Of a stretch of 64,000 bases of DNA, positions 52,479 to 63,600 are shown piece after piece. Every line of letters begins with the position of its first letter. Within the stretch, counting starts at the first letter, position 1. The DNA lies in the NCBI RefSeq assembly GCF_007990545.2, contig NZ_AP019829.2:1612001-1676000 (forward strand). Reading direction: 5' to 3'. The stretch is from Leptotrichia wadei. Its GTDB lineage: Bacteria; Fusobacteriota; Fusobacteriia; Fusobacteriales; Leptotrichiaceae. The translations under genes were made by a program, and so were the position numbers. The notes under the pieces are model-generated. The model did not search any database and was not told the origin of the DNA. It worked only from the letters and a program-made list of their open reading frames with translations.

Positions 52479-55400
52479 TTACAAAATTTCAGATACATAA
52501 CACGCTAGACTTAATACTCTATCTGAAACATCTTTTAATTTTAAAGGTTTTACATCCTGTTTTTTCATACTTTGTGAAATATCCTCATAATGAAATGATA
52601 CATTATCTTTAAAAAACAATATCTTTCTTATTTTTGATATTTTTGAATATTCTCTTGGAAAAAATGAATCTGTCATAATAACAATTTTTGTTTTTGCATT
52701 TTCATCATAATAATGAATTCCGTATGCCATTCCATCATTTCCACAGCTAATTTCAAATCCCAATTTTGAACTTTGTTTTCGTAATTCTTTTATGAGAAAT
52801 TCTTTTTCATTATAATCTAAAACTTCTATACTTTCCTGATTTTTTCCTATTAATTTATAAATTGGCATATTTAATTGACTTATCGGTTGTTTTAATTTAT
52901 TATCTTTAAAATATTTTTTCCAATATTCTTGATCATTACTAGATATTTCAGGAAGATACAAAAGATTTATATAAGTATCTTCACCTAATTCATATTCTTT
53001 TTCATTAATTGTTTTAAAAATTCCATTTCTAGTATATCTAAATGTATTTATTGTTTTATTTTCATTGTCAATTTCTTTCCAAATAAGCAGCATTGCATAT
53101 TTTTGCATAACAGGATTTTTTATAAAAACTTCCTTCCATTTTTTTACAGTCCATTTTCTTTGGGTAAAAAAAGCCTTTAGTAAATTGTCATTTTGAACTA
53201 GCGATATTACTTTTAATTGTTTTTTTATATATTTTAGCTCCTTTTTGCATTTTTCAAGCACATCATCACTTCTTCTTTTTTTATTTATTCTTGGAAAACT
53301 TCTCATAGATCTGCCACTTTCATCAAAAAGAATAACTTTTTGAGGTTCTTCTTCAATTTCAAGCACTGCTGTTACTTTCTTTTCCCCATAATTAAAAATT
53401 TTTATCCTATCCATTCCAAAGCCAAAATCTGGAACTAAAATATCATTTAATTCATCCCTAGAAATTCCTTCTCTTTCTGTAATCATCCCTAATGCCTCAT
53501 CAGCAGCAATTCTAATCCTTTTGTCCTTATAATTCAAGCTAAATCCATTTAGAAGTATTCCTATTTCCTTAACTTCCTTTCGCAATGTCAAAACTCTTAT
53601 TCCATAAGCGGCAACTGCAATTTTATTATATTCGCTCACAAGCATATCAACTATATTTATCATTTCATATATTTGTTTTAAACTTGCAGTTCTTATTAGT
53701 GGTATAAAAAGATTTTTATACTTTGGATTGAATTTAGATGCCTTCCATCTTTCAAATATTTTCTTGACAAATTTTCTTAAATCTTCCTTTTGTGCAATTT
53801 CCTCTATTTTATTACATACATCAATACTCCTTATGTCCTCTGATAATATATATTCTGAAATATAATATTTTATTAATTTAGATGGTATTCTTTTATTTTC
53901 ACCCTTCAACCGTATTGAATTATAATCAACTTCTGTACTAAATACTGCATTTTCCTCATGCTTTTCAAGACACAGGTTATCTGCGTAATCAATAATATCA
54001 TTTAAATCTGTCAGACCTTCTATTTTTTCCTGTGCTTCTATATTTTTCCAATATTTGATAAGATTACTGGCAATAGATTCAACAGAATCATTTTGATTTT
54101 TAGAAATTTCTTCTATTTTAAGTCTTACTTGTGCATTATTCATTTGATTTTTCAAGATTTTTTCAATTTTATTTTTTACAGTTATATCTGCTCTTATTAA
54201 TAATTCAGGCAATTTTACATAATCAAATCCATTATCCTTTGAATATAAAATATTTACATATTTTTCAATGACCTTACTTGATATTATATCATTTTCAAAG
54301 CTTTCATACAATTCTTTTTCATGCTCATGTAAAAATTCCATCCAAATTTTATTATTTTCGTTATTATTATCTATTTTTTCAATATATTCAAAATATTTTT
54401 TATTAATAAAACTTATTGGTAAATTGTAATTCCATAATTCATCCAACATTTGTCTAAGGTCAGTTATTCCATAGATTATACTATATTTTATAAAAATATC
54501 CTCAAATATATTTACTCTTTCCACACATCTTATTAAAAGTTGAAAAATTTTTTGATACATATTTGAATATTTCAAAAGTGAAAATATTATTTTGCTTTTT
54601 TCCCATAAAATAATTGCCGCTTTACTCCCTTGACAGCTTACAAAAATATTTTCCCAATTAATATCATTTTCTTGTAAAAAATTTAGATTTCTGAAATTTG
54701 CTGGATGCCATTCCCATGCACTCATTTCAAATAGTCTTTTCAGCTGTTCAATCAATATACTTTCAGATTTTTTTAACAATTTATTTTTTTCATTTTCATT
54801 AATTAAATTTTCTCTTATTAAAAAATGTAGTAAAAATGAATATTCCAATCTATTTTCATTTAAATTATAACATAGGATTTCTTTTGTGTTTTTTAGATTT
54901 TCTTTAATTGTATCTTTGAATAATTTATATATTATTTTAGAATTTTTAAGATTTTCAAAAATAATATTAGATCCGTAATTTACAAGAAGATAAGTTTTCT
55001 GTCCATGAGAAAAATCATATTTTTCAAAATTTTCCATTATTTTTTTAAACATTCTATTACGATAATTATAATCATTATTTGTAGGTGAAAATTCTATTCC
55101 TGAAAATATAATAAATAATTTAATTCCTTCAGCAATAATATCTGAAATTTGACTATTTTCTATTATAACTTCATAAAATCTTTTTTCAAGGTATTTTCTC
55201 ACTTCTCCAAATTCAAGCGTCTCCATACTTTGAAAATATTTTCTAAAATTTCCGCTATCCAGATACTTTTCAAACATTTCATCCATGCCGATTTTATTAA
55301 TTTTACTCGCAATATAGCCTGTAAAGATATTATCTAATTTTTTTATTTCCACTTCGTTTCTTACTTTTCCTTTATTCACAGCCTCAATATTTTTGACAAT

Positions 55401-55877
55401 TATTAACACTCCTAATTTTATTAAAAAGTTATTTGAATATAATTTATAATTTTGAATATATTCATTTGCCAAATCTTCAAAATAATTAATGAAATATTTA
55501 CAATTATTCCAAAGAATCTCTTTAGTTTTAATTTCTGAATTATTTTCAAAATCTTTTTTTACAAATTCATTAGAAAAGCCTAAAATTTTATAAATTTTAT
55601 ATTTTAATGGAAAATTTGTAAACTGATAACTTAATTCCTCAGAAAAATTATCATACATATATTTAAAATACTTAATTAGTATTTTTCCCGCCTCACTTTC
55701 CAAAAACTCATCCTTTTCCATAAATTTATTCATCTCAAGATTATTAATATAGCGCAAATCTCTCTTATGAATATTTACAATTTTTTCTACCGATCCATTC
55801 AAAAAATACCGAATCTCATTACGAATATGCTCCGTTTTAGCTGATTCAACAAGATTCTTTATCATTTCTTCAACCAT
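52479..55877 (-). CDS. DUF4132-family protein (MolR/YehI-like), 1132 residues
   Basis: A very large cytoplasmic, mostly helical protein. The C-terminal third has the DUF4132 features: a HEAT-like stretch (YNKIAVAAYGIRVLTLRKEV), LVPDFGFGMDRIKIFNYGEK, FFTQRKWTVKKWKEVFIKNP, and the WGR-like ending with KLGFEISCGNDGMAYGIHYYD. The N-terminal two thirds are Asn/Lys/Glu-rich helices without recognisable motifs. E. coli relatives (MolR/YehI) have no firm function. GGAGG stands 8 nt before the ATG. The gene is flanked on both sides by tnpB elements, within 22 bp and 2 bp, so its transcription may depend on element 4. Confidence 0.8.
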   Translation of the reverse strand: MVEEMIKNLVESAKTEHIRNEIRYFLNGSVEKIVNIHKRDLRYINNLEMNKFMEKDEFLESEAGKILIKYFKYMYDNFSEELSYQFTNFPLKYKIYKILGFSNEFVKKDFENNSEIKTKEILWNNCKYFINYFEDLANEYIQNYKLYSNNFLIKLGVLIIVKNIEAVNKGKVRNEVEIKKLDNIFTGYIASKINKIGMDEMFEKYLDSGNFRKYFQSMETLEFGEVRKYLEKRFYEVIIENSQISDIIAEGIKLFIIFSGIEFSPTNNDYNYRNRMFKKIMENFEKYDFSHGQKTYLLVNYGSNIIFENLKNSKIIYKLFKDTIKENLKNTKEILCYNLNENRLEYSFLLHFLIRENLINENEKNKLLKKSESILIEQLKRLFEMSAWEWHPANFRNLNFLQENDINWENIFVSCQGSKAAIILWEKSKIIFSLLKYSNMYQKIFQLLIRCVERVNIFEDIFIKYSIIYGITDLRQMLDELWNYNLPISFINKKYFEYIEKIDNNNENNKIWMEFLHEHEKELYESFENDIISSKVIEKYVNILYSKDNGFDYVKLPELLIRADITVKNKIEKILKNQMNNAQVRLKIEEISKNQNDSVESIASNLIKYWKNIEAQEKIEGLTDLNDIIDYADNLCLEKHEENAVFSTEVDYNSIRLKGENKRIPSKLIKYYISEYILSEDIRSIDVCNKIEEIAQKEDLRKFVKKIFERWKASKFNPKYKNLFIPLIRTASLKQIYEMINIVDMLVSEYNKIAVAAYGIRVLTLRKEVKEIGILLNGFSLNYKDKRIRIAADEALGMITEREGISRDELNDILVPDFGFGMDRIKIFNYGEKKVTAVLEIEEEPQKVILFDESGRSMRSFPRINKKRRSDDVLEKCKKELKYIKKQLKVISLVQNDNLLKAFFTQRKWTVKKWKEVFIKNPVMQKYAMLLIWKEIDNENKTINTFRYTRNGIFKTINEKEYELGEDTYINLLYLPEISSNDQEYWKKYFKDNKLKQPISQLNMPIYKLIGKNQESIEVLDYNEKEFLIKELRKQSSKLGFEISCGNDGMAYGIHYYDENAKTKIVIMTDSFFPREYSKISKIRKILFFKDNVSFHYEDISQSMKKQDVKPLKLKDVSDRVLSLACYVSEIL

Positions 55878-55898
55878 TTTTATGTGCCTCCATTTATA

Positions 55899-56056
55899 GT
55901 GAACTACTTCCGCTTTTAGAAGTGGGAGCTTCTTGGGAAGTATCTGCTTTTGTTAGCCAAATATATTTACCAAGCTCTTCGGACAGTCCCTGCCCTGTTT
56001 TCTTTTATTTTCCTAATATTCCAACATTTCTTTTCCAACATCTCTTATATTCAGTG
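55899..56056 (-). ncRNA. Candidate omega RNA of tnpB copy 4
   Basis: Conserved block as in copies 1 and 2, but the terminal hairpin has two A-C mismatches on the transcribed strand. The guide would be TATAAATGGAGGCACATAAA, that is, the ribosome-binding region of DUF4132. Confidence 0.45.
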
Positions 56057-57110
56057 CCGCATTGTAATCTCTATCAATTTCAATTCCACAGCACTCACAT
56101 TTATAGCTTCTTTCTGACAATTTCAGTTTTTCTTTAATATTTCCACATCTACTACAAGTTTTCGACGATGGAAACCACTTATCTATCTTCAAAAATTGTT
56201 TCCCTAAAAACATCAGTTTATATTCAAGCATCCTCAAAAATATTCCCCACCCATTATCTCCTACACTTTTCCCAAAATTTAATGCCTGACTCATCCCTTT
56301 CATATTCAAATCCTCAACAACCACAGCATTATACACTTCAGACAATTTTTTCGATAATTTATGCAAAAAATCCCTTCGACAATTTTTGATATATTCATGC
56401 AATTTTGATATTTTCACTTTTTGCTTATACCAATTTTTAGAAAATTTCACTTTTCTTGACAATGACTTCTGTAATTTCTTCAATTTTTTCTCCAACATCC
56501 TAAAATATTTTGGATAATCAGCCCTTTGGTTTTCAGAACTGAAAAATAATTCAGACATTGAAAAATCAAGTCCAATTACTTTATCATTACTAGCTACTTT
56601 TTGAATTTCTTTTTCAAATTCCGCCAAAACAGAAACATAATAATTTCCATTACTGTTTGTCAATGTTACTGACTTTATCTTGTAATCCTTCGGTATTTCT
56701 CTATGATATTTTAATTTTACTCTTTTCAATTTTGGCAAAATCAAATATTTGTTTTCCTCTATTCGTATCGAATTATTTACACAATTTGTTGTGTAAGTTT
56801 TAATATTATTCTTTTTAGATTTGAACTTTGGAAACTTCGCTCTCTTCTGAAAGAAATTCATAAACGATCGTTTTACATTTAATTGAGCATTTGCAAGTGC
56901 CAAGCTGTCCACTTCTTTTAAAAATTGATTTTCACTTTTCAAACTGGCAGGTGTAATTATTTTATTTTTTCCGGTTTCTTCATAAATTTTATTCGCAGTA
57001 TACAAGATCGTATTGTAGACAAAACGAACACATCCAAAAGTCTTGTTTATCAATAATTCCTGCTCCTTATTTGGATAAATCCTGTATTTGAATGCTAAAT
57101 TATATTTCAC
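56013..57110 (-). CDS. tnpB: TnpB RNA-guided endonuclease, copy 4
   Basis: 365 residues with a complete set of catalytic residues (VIGLDFSMSELFFS, VVVEDLNMKGM, IDRDYNAALN) and zinc finger (TCSRCGN...YKCECCG). Its start codon is GTG where the other copies have ATG, behind the same AGGAGG site, so expression may be lower. Promoter-like TTGAAA-17-TACAAT is kept in the left end. It appears functional. Confidence 0.94.
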   Translation of the reverse strand: MKYNLAFKYRIYPNKEQELLINKTFGCVRFVYNTILYTANKIYEETGKNKIITPASLKSENQFLKEVDSLALANAQLNVKRSFMNFFQKRAKFPKFKSKKNNIKTYTTNCVNNSIRIEENKYLILPKLKRVKLKYHREIPKDYKIKSVTLTNSNGNYYVSVLAEFEKEIQKVASNDKVIGLDFSMSELFFSSENQRADYPKYFRMLEKKLKKLQKSLSRKVKFSKNWYKQKVKISKLHEYIKNCRRDFLHKLSKKLSEVYNAVVVEDLNMKGMSQALNFGKSVGDNGWGIFLRMLEYKLMFLGKQFLKIDKWFPSSKTCSRCGNIKEKLKLSERSYKCECCGIEIDRDYNAALNIRDVGKEMLEY

Positions 57111-57272
57111 AAAATTACACCTCCTTTTAATTTTGAATATTATTTTTAATGACTTCTCTTCAATATTTTACACAAAAATTGTATCATAGGCATATCCTTT
57201 TTTCAATTTTTTTTACAAAAAAAGCAATTCATCTCCCACTTATAGAAGCCGGAGACTTCTTGCTATCTTTTT

Positions 57273-57652
57273 GTTAAAAAATAAAATAGATTTTATTTAT
57301 TTATTTTTTGAATTATTATTTTATATTTTTCAATTTAGTATATCATATTACTTTTTAAAAATCAAAAAAAAAAAAAAAAATAATAACTATATTTAAAGAC
57401 TTTACTTTCATTTTAAACTCTTAATGTTTAAAAAAATAAACAATACTTTTTATTTTATGATCTCTTTATTAGATAAATTTACAACTAAAATTTTTTCATA
57501 TTATATATTAATTCTTAATTAATTTATTTAAAAAAGTTGACTTTTTACTACTAACAAATAAAATATAATTTACTTATTTCTCAGAAAGGGAAATATCTCC
57601 CTTTCTAAAAAAATATAGTTAAAAATCCATAATATTCAAATAATAATTAAAA
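57273..57652. other. Intergenic region, 380 bp, AT-rich
   Basis: Between element 4 and the second autotransporter. It holds a run of 17 A residues near 57364-57380 and the autotransporter's downstream hairpin (57583-57606). I see no gene, promoter or RNA structure otherwise. Confidence 0.6.
57583..57606 (-). terminator. Hairpin downstream of the second autotransporter
   Basis: AGAAAGGGA-GATATT-TCCCTTTCT, perfect 9-bp stem about 47 nt past the stop. The minus strand lacks a strong T tract after it (GAGAAATAAG), so termination efficiency is uncertain. Confidence 0.5.
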
Positions 57653-60600
57653 TTAGTAAATTGCCTTGAATCCAATTCCGCCTCTTATATTTTCACCTTT
57701 TGTATCATAACCTGCGTTCACTGTTACACCAAATCTTGTATTTTCAATTCCAAGGTTCAAATCAGCTTTTCCATTTCCACGTCTGTCATCCTTTTCACCT
57801 CTTATGTTAAACCAATCAGCAGTTGTATAACGAACTCTCGCTTTATTGCTCACATCTCCAACTTTTCCAAGTTCATTTTCATAAGCAAGTCCCAACTTAG
57901 CAACAAATGTTGTTTTTACTGCCATTGGCTGTCTATATTTAAATTCTACTCCAACTTCAGGCTTTATGGAATAATAGTCATTTGACTTAACTTCAAGACG
58001 CATTTGTCCGCTGTCTTCTTTTATTCCACCAAATCTTCCATATTCCATTTTCAAGCTTCCGTAAGGAGAAATGCTTGTTCTTTCACTTGTTCTAATATTC
58101 TTTCTAAGCTCATTTCTAAGTCCAAGTCCGTATGTATGGAATTGTGACTTTGCTTCAAATATATCATCAACAACAAGGAATTTTCTATCCATATCGCCAG
58201 TTCCTACAAATCCTTCAGCTGCGACAGTCCAATTTAGACCATTATTATGATCTCTTCCAAGGGGTTTTGATTTATATACTCCAGCTTTTACCATAGTTTG
58301 TTCTTCTTTTGAATCTCCTATGTCGCTAAAGTCAAATTTGTTTTTAACTGCTCCTGCATACCATCCTGAAGATTCTCCTAGTTTTATAGTTTCGTTTTCA
58401 TTTAAATATGCAAACCCATAAGCTTTATTTGTATAATCAATAATTCCAGCAGTATCTGTCTTGTAGTTACCCTTCATTCCAAATACTTTTATTTTGTTTG
58501 AATCTTTAGATTTTGTTTCCCATTCATTTCTCAAATATCCAAATTCTTTATTTAATAAATTACCAGTTTCAAAAATTCTTTGCTGAACGTTTGCATACTG
58601 ATGTCCCATCATTTCATCAATAGCTTGAACTAGCAAAGTTTCTTCACTATTTCCAATGGTATTCAATTTATTGAACAATGTTTTTTCCCTTGAATCAAGG
58701 CTATTTATATCGTATCTTTGTTCTAGCCCATCAGTAAAGTTAAACTCATTTGAAGTTGAGGAAACAAAGGCTGTATAAGGAATTTTTGTCATAAGAACTC
58801 GTGTAATCTGCTGTGTAGATGGATCAACTTCAGGCGTTGCCATCCAAGTTAATGAAGCAGAATATGGAGTAAAGTTAAATATTCCAGCATTTATCTGATT
58901 TAAGAATGGCTGCAATATTTGTTTTCCAATAATTACATTTTTTGCATTTGTAAGCACTGAAAATTCTGTTCCGATTAATAAATCACTGTTAATTCCTAGA
59001 GAATTTGCTCCATTTATATTTATTGGACGTGTTCTTCCCAATGTATCCACATATACTCCAAAGTTTGAGAAAGCATAGTTTGTAGAAGGGGTAGTGTAAT
59101 CAATTGTCTGAACTTGGCTTTCATCTAGTGTTACACCATTTCTCTGAATTGCAAGCCGTCCATTTGGCAATTGAACAATTCCCACTCCTCCAACAGTTTT
59201 ACTAGGGTCTGTTGGTGCATAATAATCTTTTGCTCCATTTCCAGAGATAATGCTTCCAGCTCCAGAGTTCAATGCTGGTAACACATTTTCAGGAGTTGCA
59301 TTAGCTGCTATTGGTAAATCTCCAGCTGTTCCTTGAGAATTTGCGTCGTATCTTACTCCGTAAGATTTGGAACCATTTATGTTAATTTCTCCATAATTTT
59401 TAATTATAGATTTATTAGTTGCAGTACCTTTTATCAGCACACCATAACTGCTGTCCGCATCAATATTTATCCTTCCGTAATTTTCAAGCGTACTTCCATT
59501 TAATACAGCAACTCCCACGAGCCCCTGAACATTGCTATTTCCGTGATAAGAACCTGTTGTAGTAATATTTCCTCTATTTACAAATTTTGCTCCGTTATTT
59601 ACAAATACTCCCATCATTGTCTGAATTTTATCAGAATCTGTCGCTCTTGAAGCATCCAAATATATATTTCCAGAGTTTCTCAATGTTGTTCCCCTGTCAT
59701 CTCCATACATTCCAATGCTTAAATGTCCTGAAACATAAATATCCCTTTCATTTGAAATGCTTGCTCCGCCTACAGCTGCCATTCCGATTCCATAAACAAT
59801 GTTATTTGGATCAGATTTATCAGTTTTTCCAACTTTTATTATTCCTCTATTTACAGCATTAGACGCCCCTGTTACAAAAATTCCCTGATTTCCGATTCCT
59901 TGCGACAAGTCAATTGTTCCGTTATTTACAATATTTGCTCCATCTTTTCCATAGATTGCAATAATTTTTCCATTTGTTCCAGATGTAATTGCTGCGTTAT
60001 TTGTAACTTTTGATGCTCCTTCTGTATAAATGAATGTTGCTTCTTTTCCTAAAGTTACATTTGATGAAGCTGAATTTGAATAAACATTTGTTTTATTCAT
60101 TCCTGGATTTGCCAAAATTACACCGTAAGATTTATCTCCAATAGTAAAGTTTGATGTCGTGTCATTAATTGTAACTCCGCTTGTTCCATAAACTCCCACA
60201 GGCTCATTATTGGCACCTGTCGCCACATGATTTGCAACATTGACTGTTCCGCCTAAATTAACATTTCCACCTTTTTTATACACCCCGATAGCCTTGTCTG
60301 CAACATTAATTACAGAACTTCCTGTAGTTTCCACATTTCCATTTTCACTAAGTGAATAAACTCCAAATGAAGCCTCTCCAACATTTATTGTCCCACTATT
60401 TCTGATATTAATTGCTGATCCATTTTGTGCGTAAATTCCGACAGTAGAATCATTTTTAACAGAAGTTGCAGTTCTATCCACATTTATTGTTCCGCTGTTT
60501 TCAAATGTCTGATCCGATGTTCCTTCCAGATACGCCGCAATCGAACGTTTTCCAGTAATATCAATATTTCCGCTATTTACAGTCATCTTTGCCACACCTG

Positions 60601-63600
60601 ATTTATTTTGTGAGAAAATTCCAACTGAATCATCATTAGAGAATTTCATATCAGCTTTGTTTGTAACATTTGAATTTATTGAAACAATTCCTTTTGCCTT
60701 ATTAGATACACCTGTTATTTTCTTACCATCTATTGCAGCATTTGAATTATCCACATAAATTCCAGTAGAACCGTTATTTAGAGTCATATTATTCCATCCG
60801 CCGAAAGTAGATGTTCCAGCCATATAAATTCCAGTTCCTTTTGAAGACACAATAATATCATTATTATTCATTTGTGCCTTACTGTTAATAACGTATAACA
60901 TTGACTCAGAAGAAGCTGTCAATGTTCCAGCATTATTATAATTCAACACTGCATTATTTTCCAAGTATGCCAGACTTCCATTATTTGCAAAGTTATAATT
61001 CCCACCATTTACAGTTAATATCGAATCATTTCCATACAATGCAAATCCTTTATTTCCAACCGTAATATCTCCAGTAGTAGTCAAATTGGTTTTATTTTTT
61101 GCAAATATTCCAACCGAAGTCGAATCAACATTTCCACTAGAATTAAAAGTAGAATCTCCAACCGTAATATTTCCGCTATTTACAACCGTTGCATTTGAAA
61201 CATTTGAAGTTTCTGGTGCAATATAAATTCCTGCTGCACCTTTTCCTAAAGTGATATTTCCTTCATTTACAACATTTATCACTTTACTGCTTGCAGCTGT
61301 ATTTTTTGCATAAATTCCAACTGATTTATCTTTACCAGTTATTTCCCCTTTATTTTCAACTTTATCATATCCAATTGAATAAATGGCGGAAGATTCATCT
61401 CCAATTGTTATTTTAGAATTTGCTGTTGTTGTAATTGTTCCTATATTTACAGTTCCTGCTGGAGCAGCACTATAAATTGGTGTTGTATTTTTATAAATTC
61501 CATAAATTCCAGTCGATTTATCTCCTACAAGAATATCTTTTGAGTTAAGTCCTCTTGCTGAATCAAGGTACATAGCCGTACTTGTCTGAGCATTTGACAA
61601 ATCTAATTTTCCTTTATTTTCAGCATCATATCCAGCAGTTCCAACCCAAGTTAACGCAGGATTGCTATTTCCATCTGCCATAAGTCCAATAATATTCTTA
61701 GTTGCTGATTTTGCCTCAACTGTAACTCCTGTTTGTAAAATAGCCTCCCCATTTATAACGTGAGAAAGTATATTTCCTGTATCTAGTGCATTTCCAAGTG
61801 CAACTGTCAAATCACTCGAAGTTACAGAACTTCCTTCAGTAACCCTTGTTCTCTCTACAGAATGTCCATTAGTAACTAATGTTCCACCATTATCAATAAT
61901 ATGTCCTCCCTTTTGGGCAAAGATACCAACTCCATCTCCTCCAAATTCAATTTTTGCTCCACTTTTAAAATCAACAGTTGCATTAGTTGTTACTATTGCT
62001 CCAACTCCATTTATTCCATTCAATTTAATATCTGCACCACTATCAATCGTTACCTCTGAAGCTTTATTCCCGTCTCCGCCATTTCCAATATAAATACCAG
62101 TTCCAGCTACTTTATTAGCACCAATATTCATAATTCCTGTATATTTTATATGGCTGCTATTTTCAGCAAATAATCCAACTCCATTTACTCCTGCAGTTAT
62201 TGATGTCGATATTGCCTTAGGGCTTCCAGATGACCCTTGCTCATCAGTGTAAATTCCAATTGCATAAAAGTCATTTGAGCCACTTAATACAGAGTTTCCT
62301 ACTTTTACCCCTTGGTTATAACCCGAAATATCAGCAGTTGCTCCCTTCATAAGAAGTCCGATTATTCCATTACCAGTATTAGAACCAGTCGTATAATCTA
62401 ATTTTGATGTGCTTGAATTCAATATTCCTCCATCAAGATAAACTCCAACTCCATATCCACTTATGTTTCCAATATTTGCTCCATTAATCTTTCCTGTATT
62501 AGAAGCACTTGTTCCTTTAATATAGTATGCGACTCTATTTTGATTTTTTGTACCTAAATTTATTGTTCCTGTAGTTGTATCAGTTACTGTTGCCCCATCT
62601 TTTAGATAAACGGCTACTGAAGAATCTGCATCATCATTTAATATTATTGTTCCGACTTTTGTTATATTAGATTTTGGCGTATAGATTCCAACTGTGCTTT
62701 TTTGTTTTAAATTTATTGTTCCTTCATTTTTTATAGTTGAATCAGCTAAATTACCATTATTTTTTGTAAACATTCCTGTAGAGCTTTCAGATTCTACATT
62801 AATTACACCATCTGCTGTATTTGTCAGGCTGATTTTCTTACCAGCAGTACTTGCCGAACCAAACATTCCAACTGAATTTTTAGAAGATGATGTTAAATTT
62901 ATAGTTCCTGAATTTTCTGCTGTTGCATCATCTTTCGAGAATATTCCTGTTGACTTTTCACCAGTCAATTTGATAGTAGCATTCTTTGCATTTATAACTG
63001 CTGTCCCATCGTCTACACCATACATTCCAATTACTGATTCTGCTGTTCCTATTATTTCTTTGTTGTTTGTTATTTTAGCTTTATCAGTCGCAAGCATTCC
63101 TGTCGCTTTTTTACCTTTTACAGTAACAGTTCCTTCATTTATTCCTTCAGTAACATTCGATGTGGCAGTATTTTTACCTGTAGCATAAATTCCTATCGCA
63201 CTCTCTCCAGTTGACAATATTTCTATTGTTGCACCTTCATGATTTTTTATTTCAGAACCATTTTTACCATACATTCCAACAGCTTCTTTGTTATTTACTG
63301 TTATTTTGTTTTTATTATTTGTTACTGAATTATCCGAAAGCATTCCAACTGATTTTTCAGAATTTACTTTGATTTCTCCTGTATTATCTGCAGTTAAATT
63401 CCCTCTGCTGCCAGTAGCATTTTTAGCAAATATTCCAACTGATTCTTTCATGCTGACATCTATTATATTTTTATTTTCTATAGTTAATGTTTTAGACGCA
63501 GCTGCTTCTAGCTCTCCATAAATTCCTGCACTTTTTACTTGCCCAGCTGTATTTTTTAAAGTAATTATTCCACTATTTTCTATTGTACTATTTTCTGTTG

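Larger units (their letters stand above)
55899..57272 (-). mobile_element. IS605-type tnpB element, copy 4 (1374 bp)
   Basis: Right end TTCAC at 55903-55899 with a hairpin carrying two mismatches (CTTCCGCTT/AAGTGGGAG). Left-end hairpin near 57234-57255 and flank TTTTAAC (57279-57273). The right end lies 21 bp before the DUF4132 ATG, just upstream of its ribosome site. Unlike the others its left end does not abut a gene. Confidence 0.8.

Noticed and set aside
62694-63188. 164-codon plus-strand frame inside the second autotransporter
   Set aside because: Antisense shadow of the repeat passenger; its repeated V/P/F pattern merely mirrors the Gly/Asn repeats.
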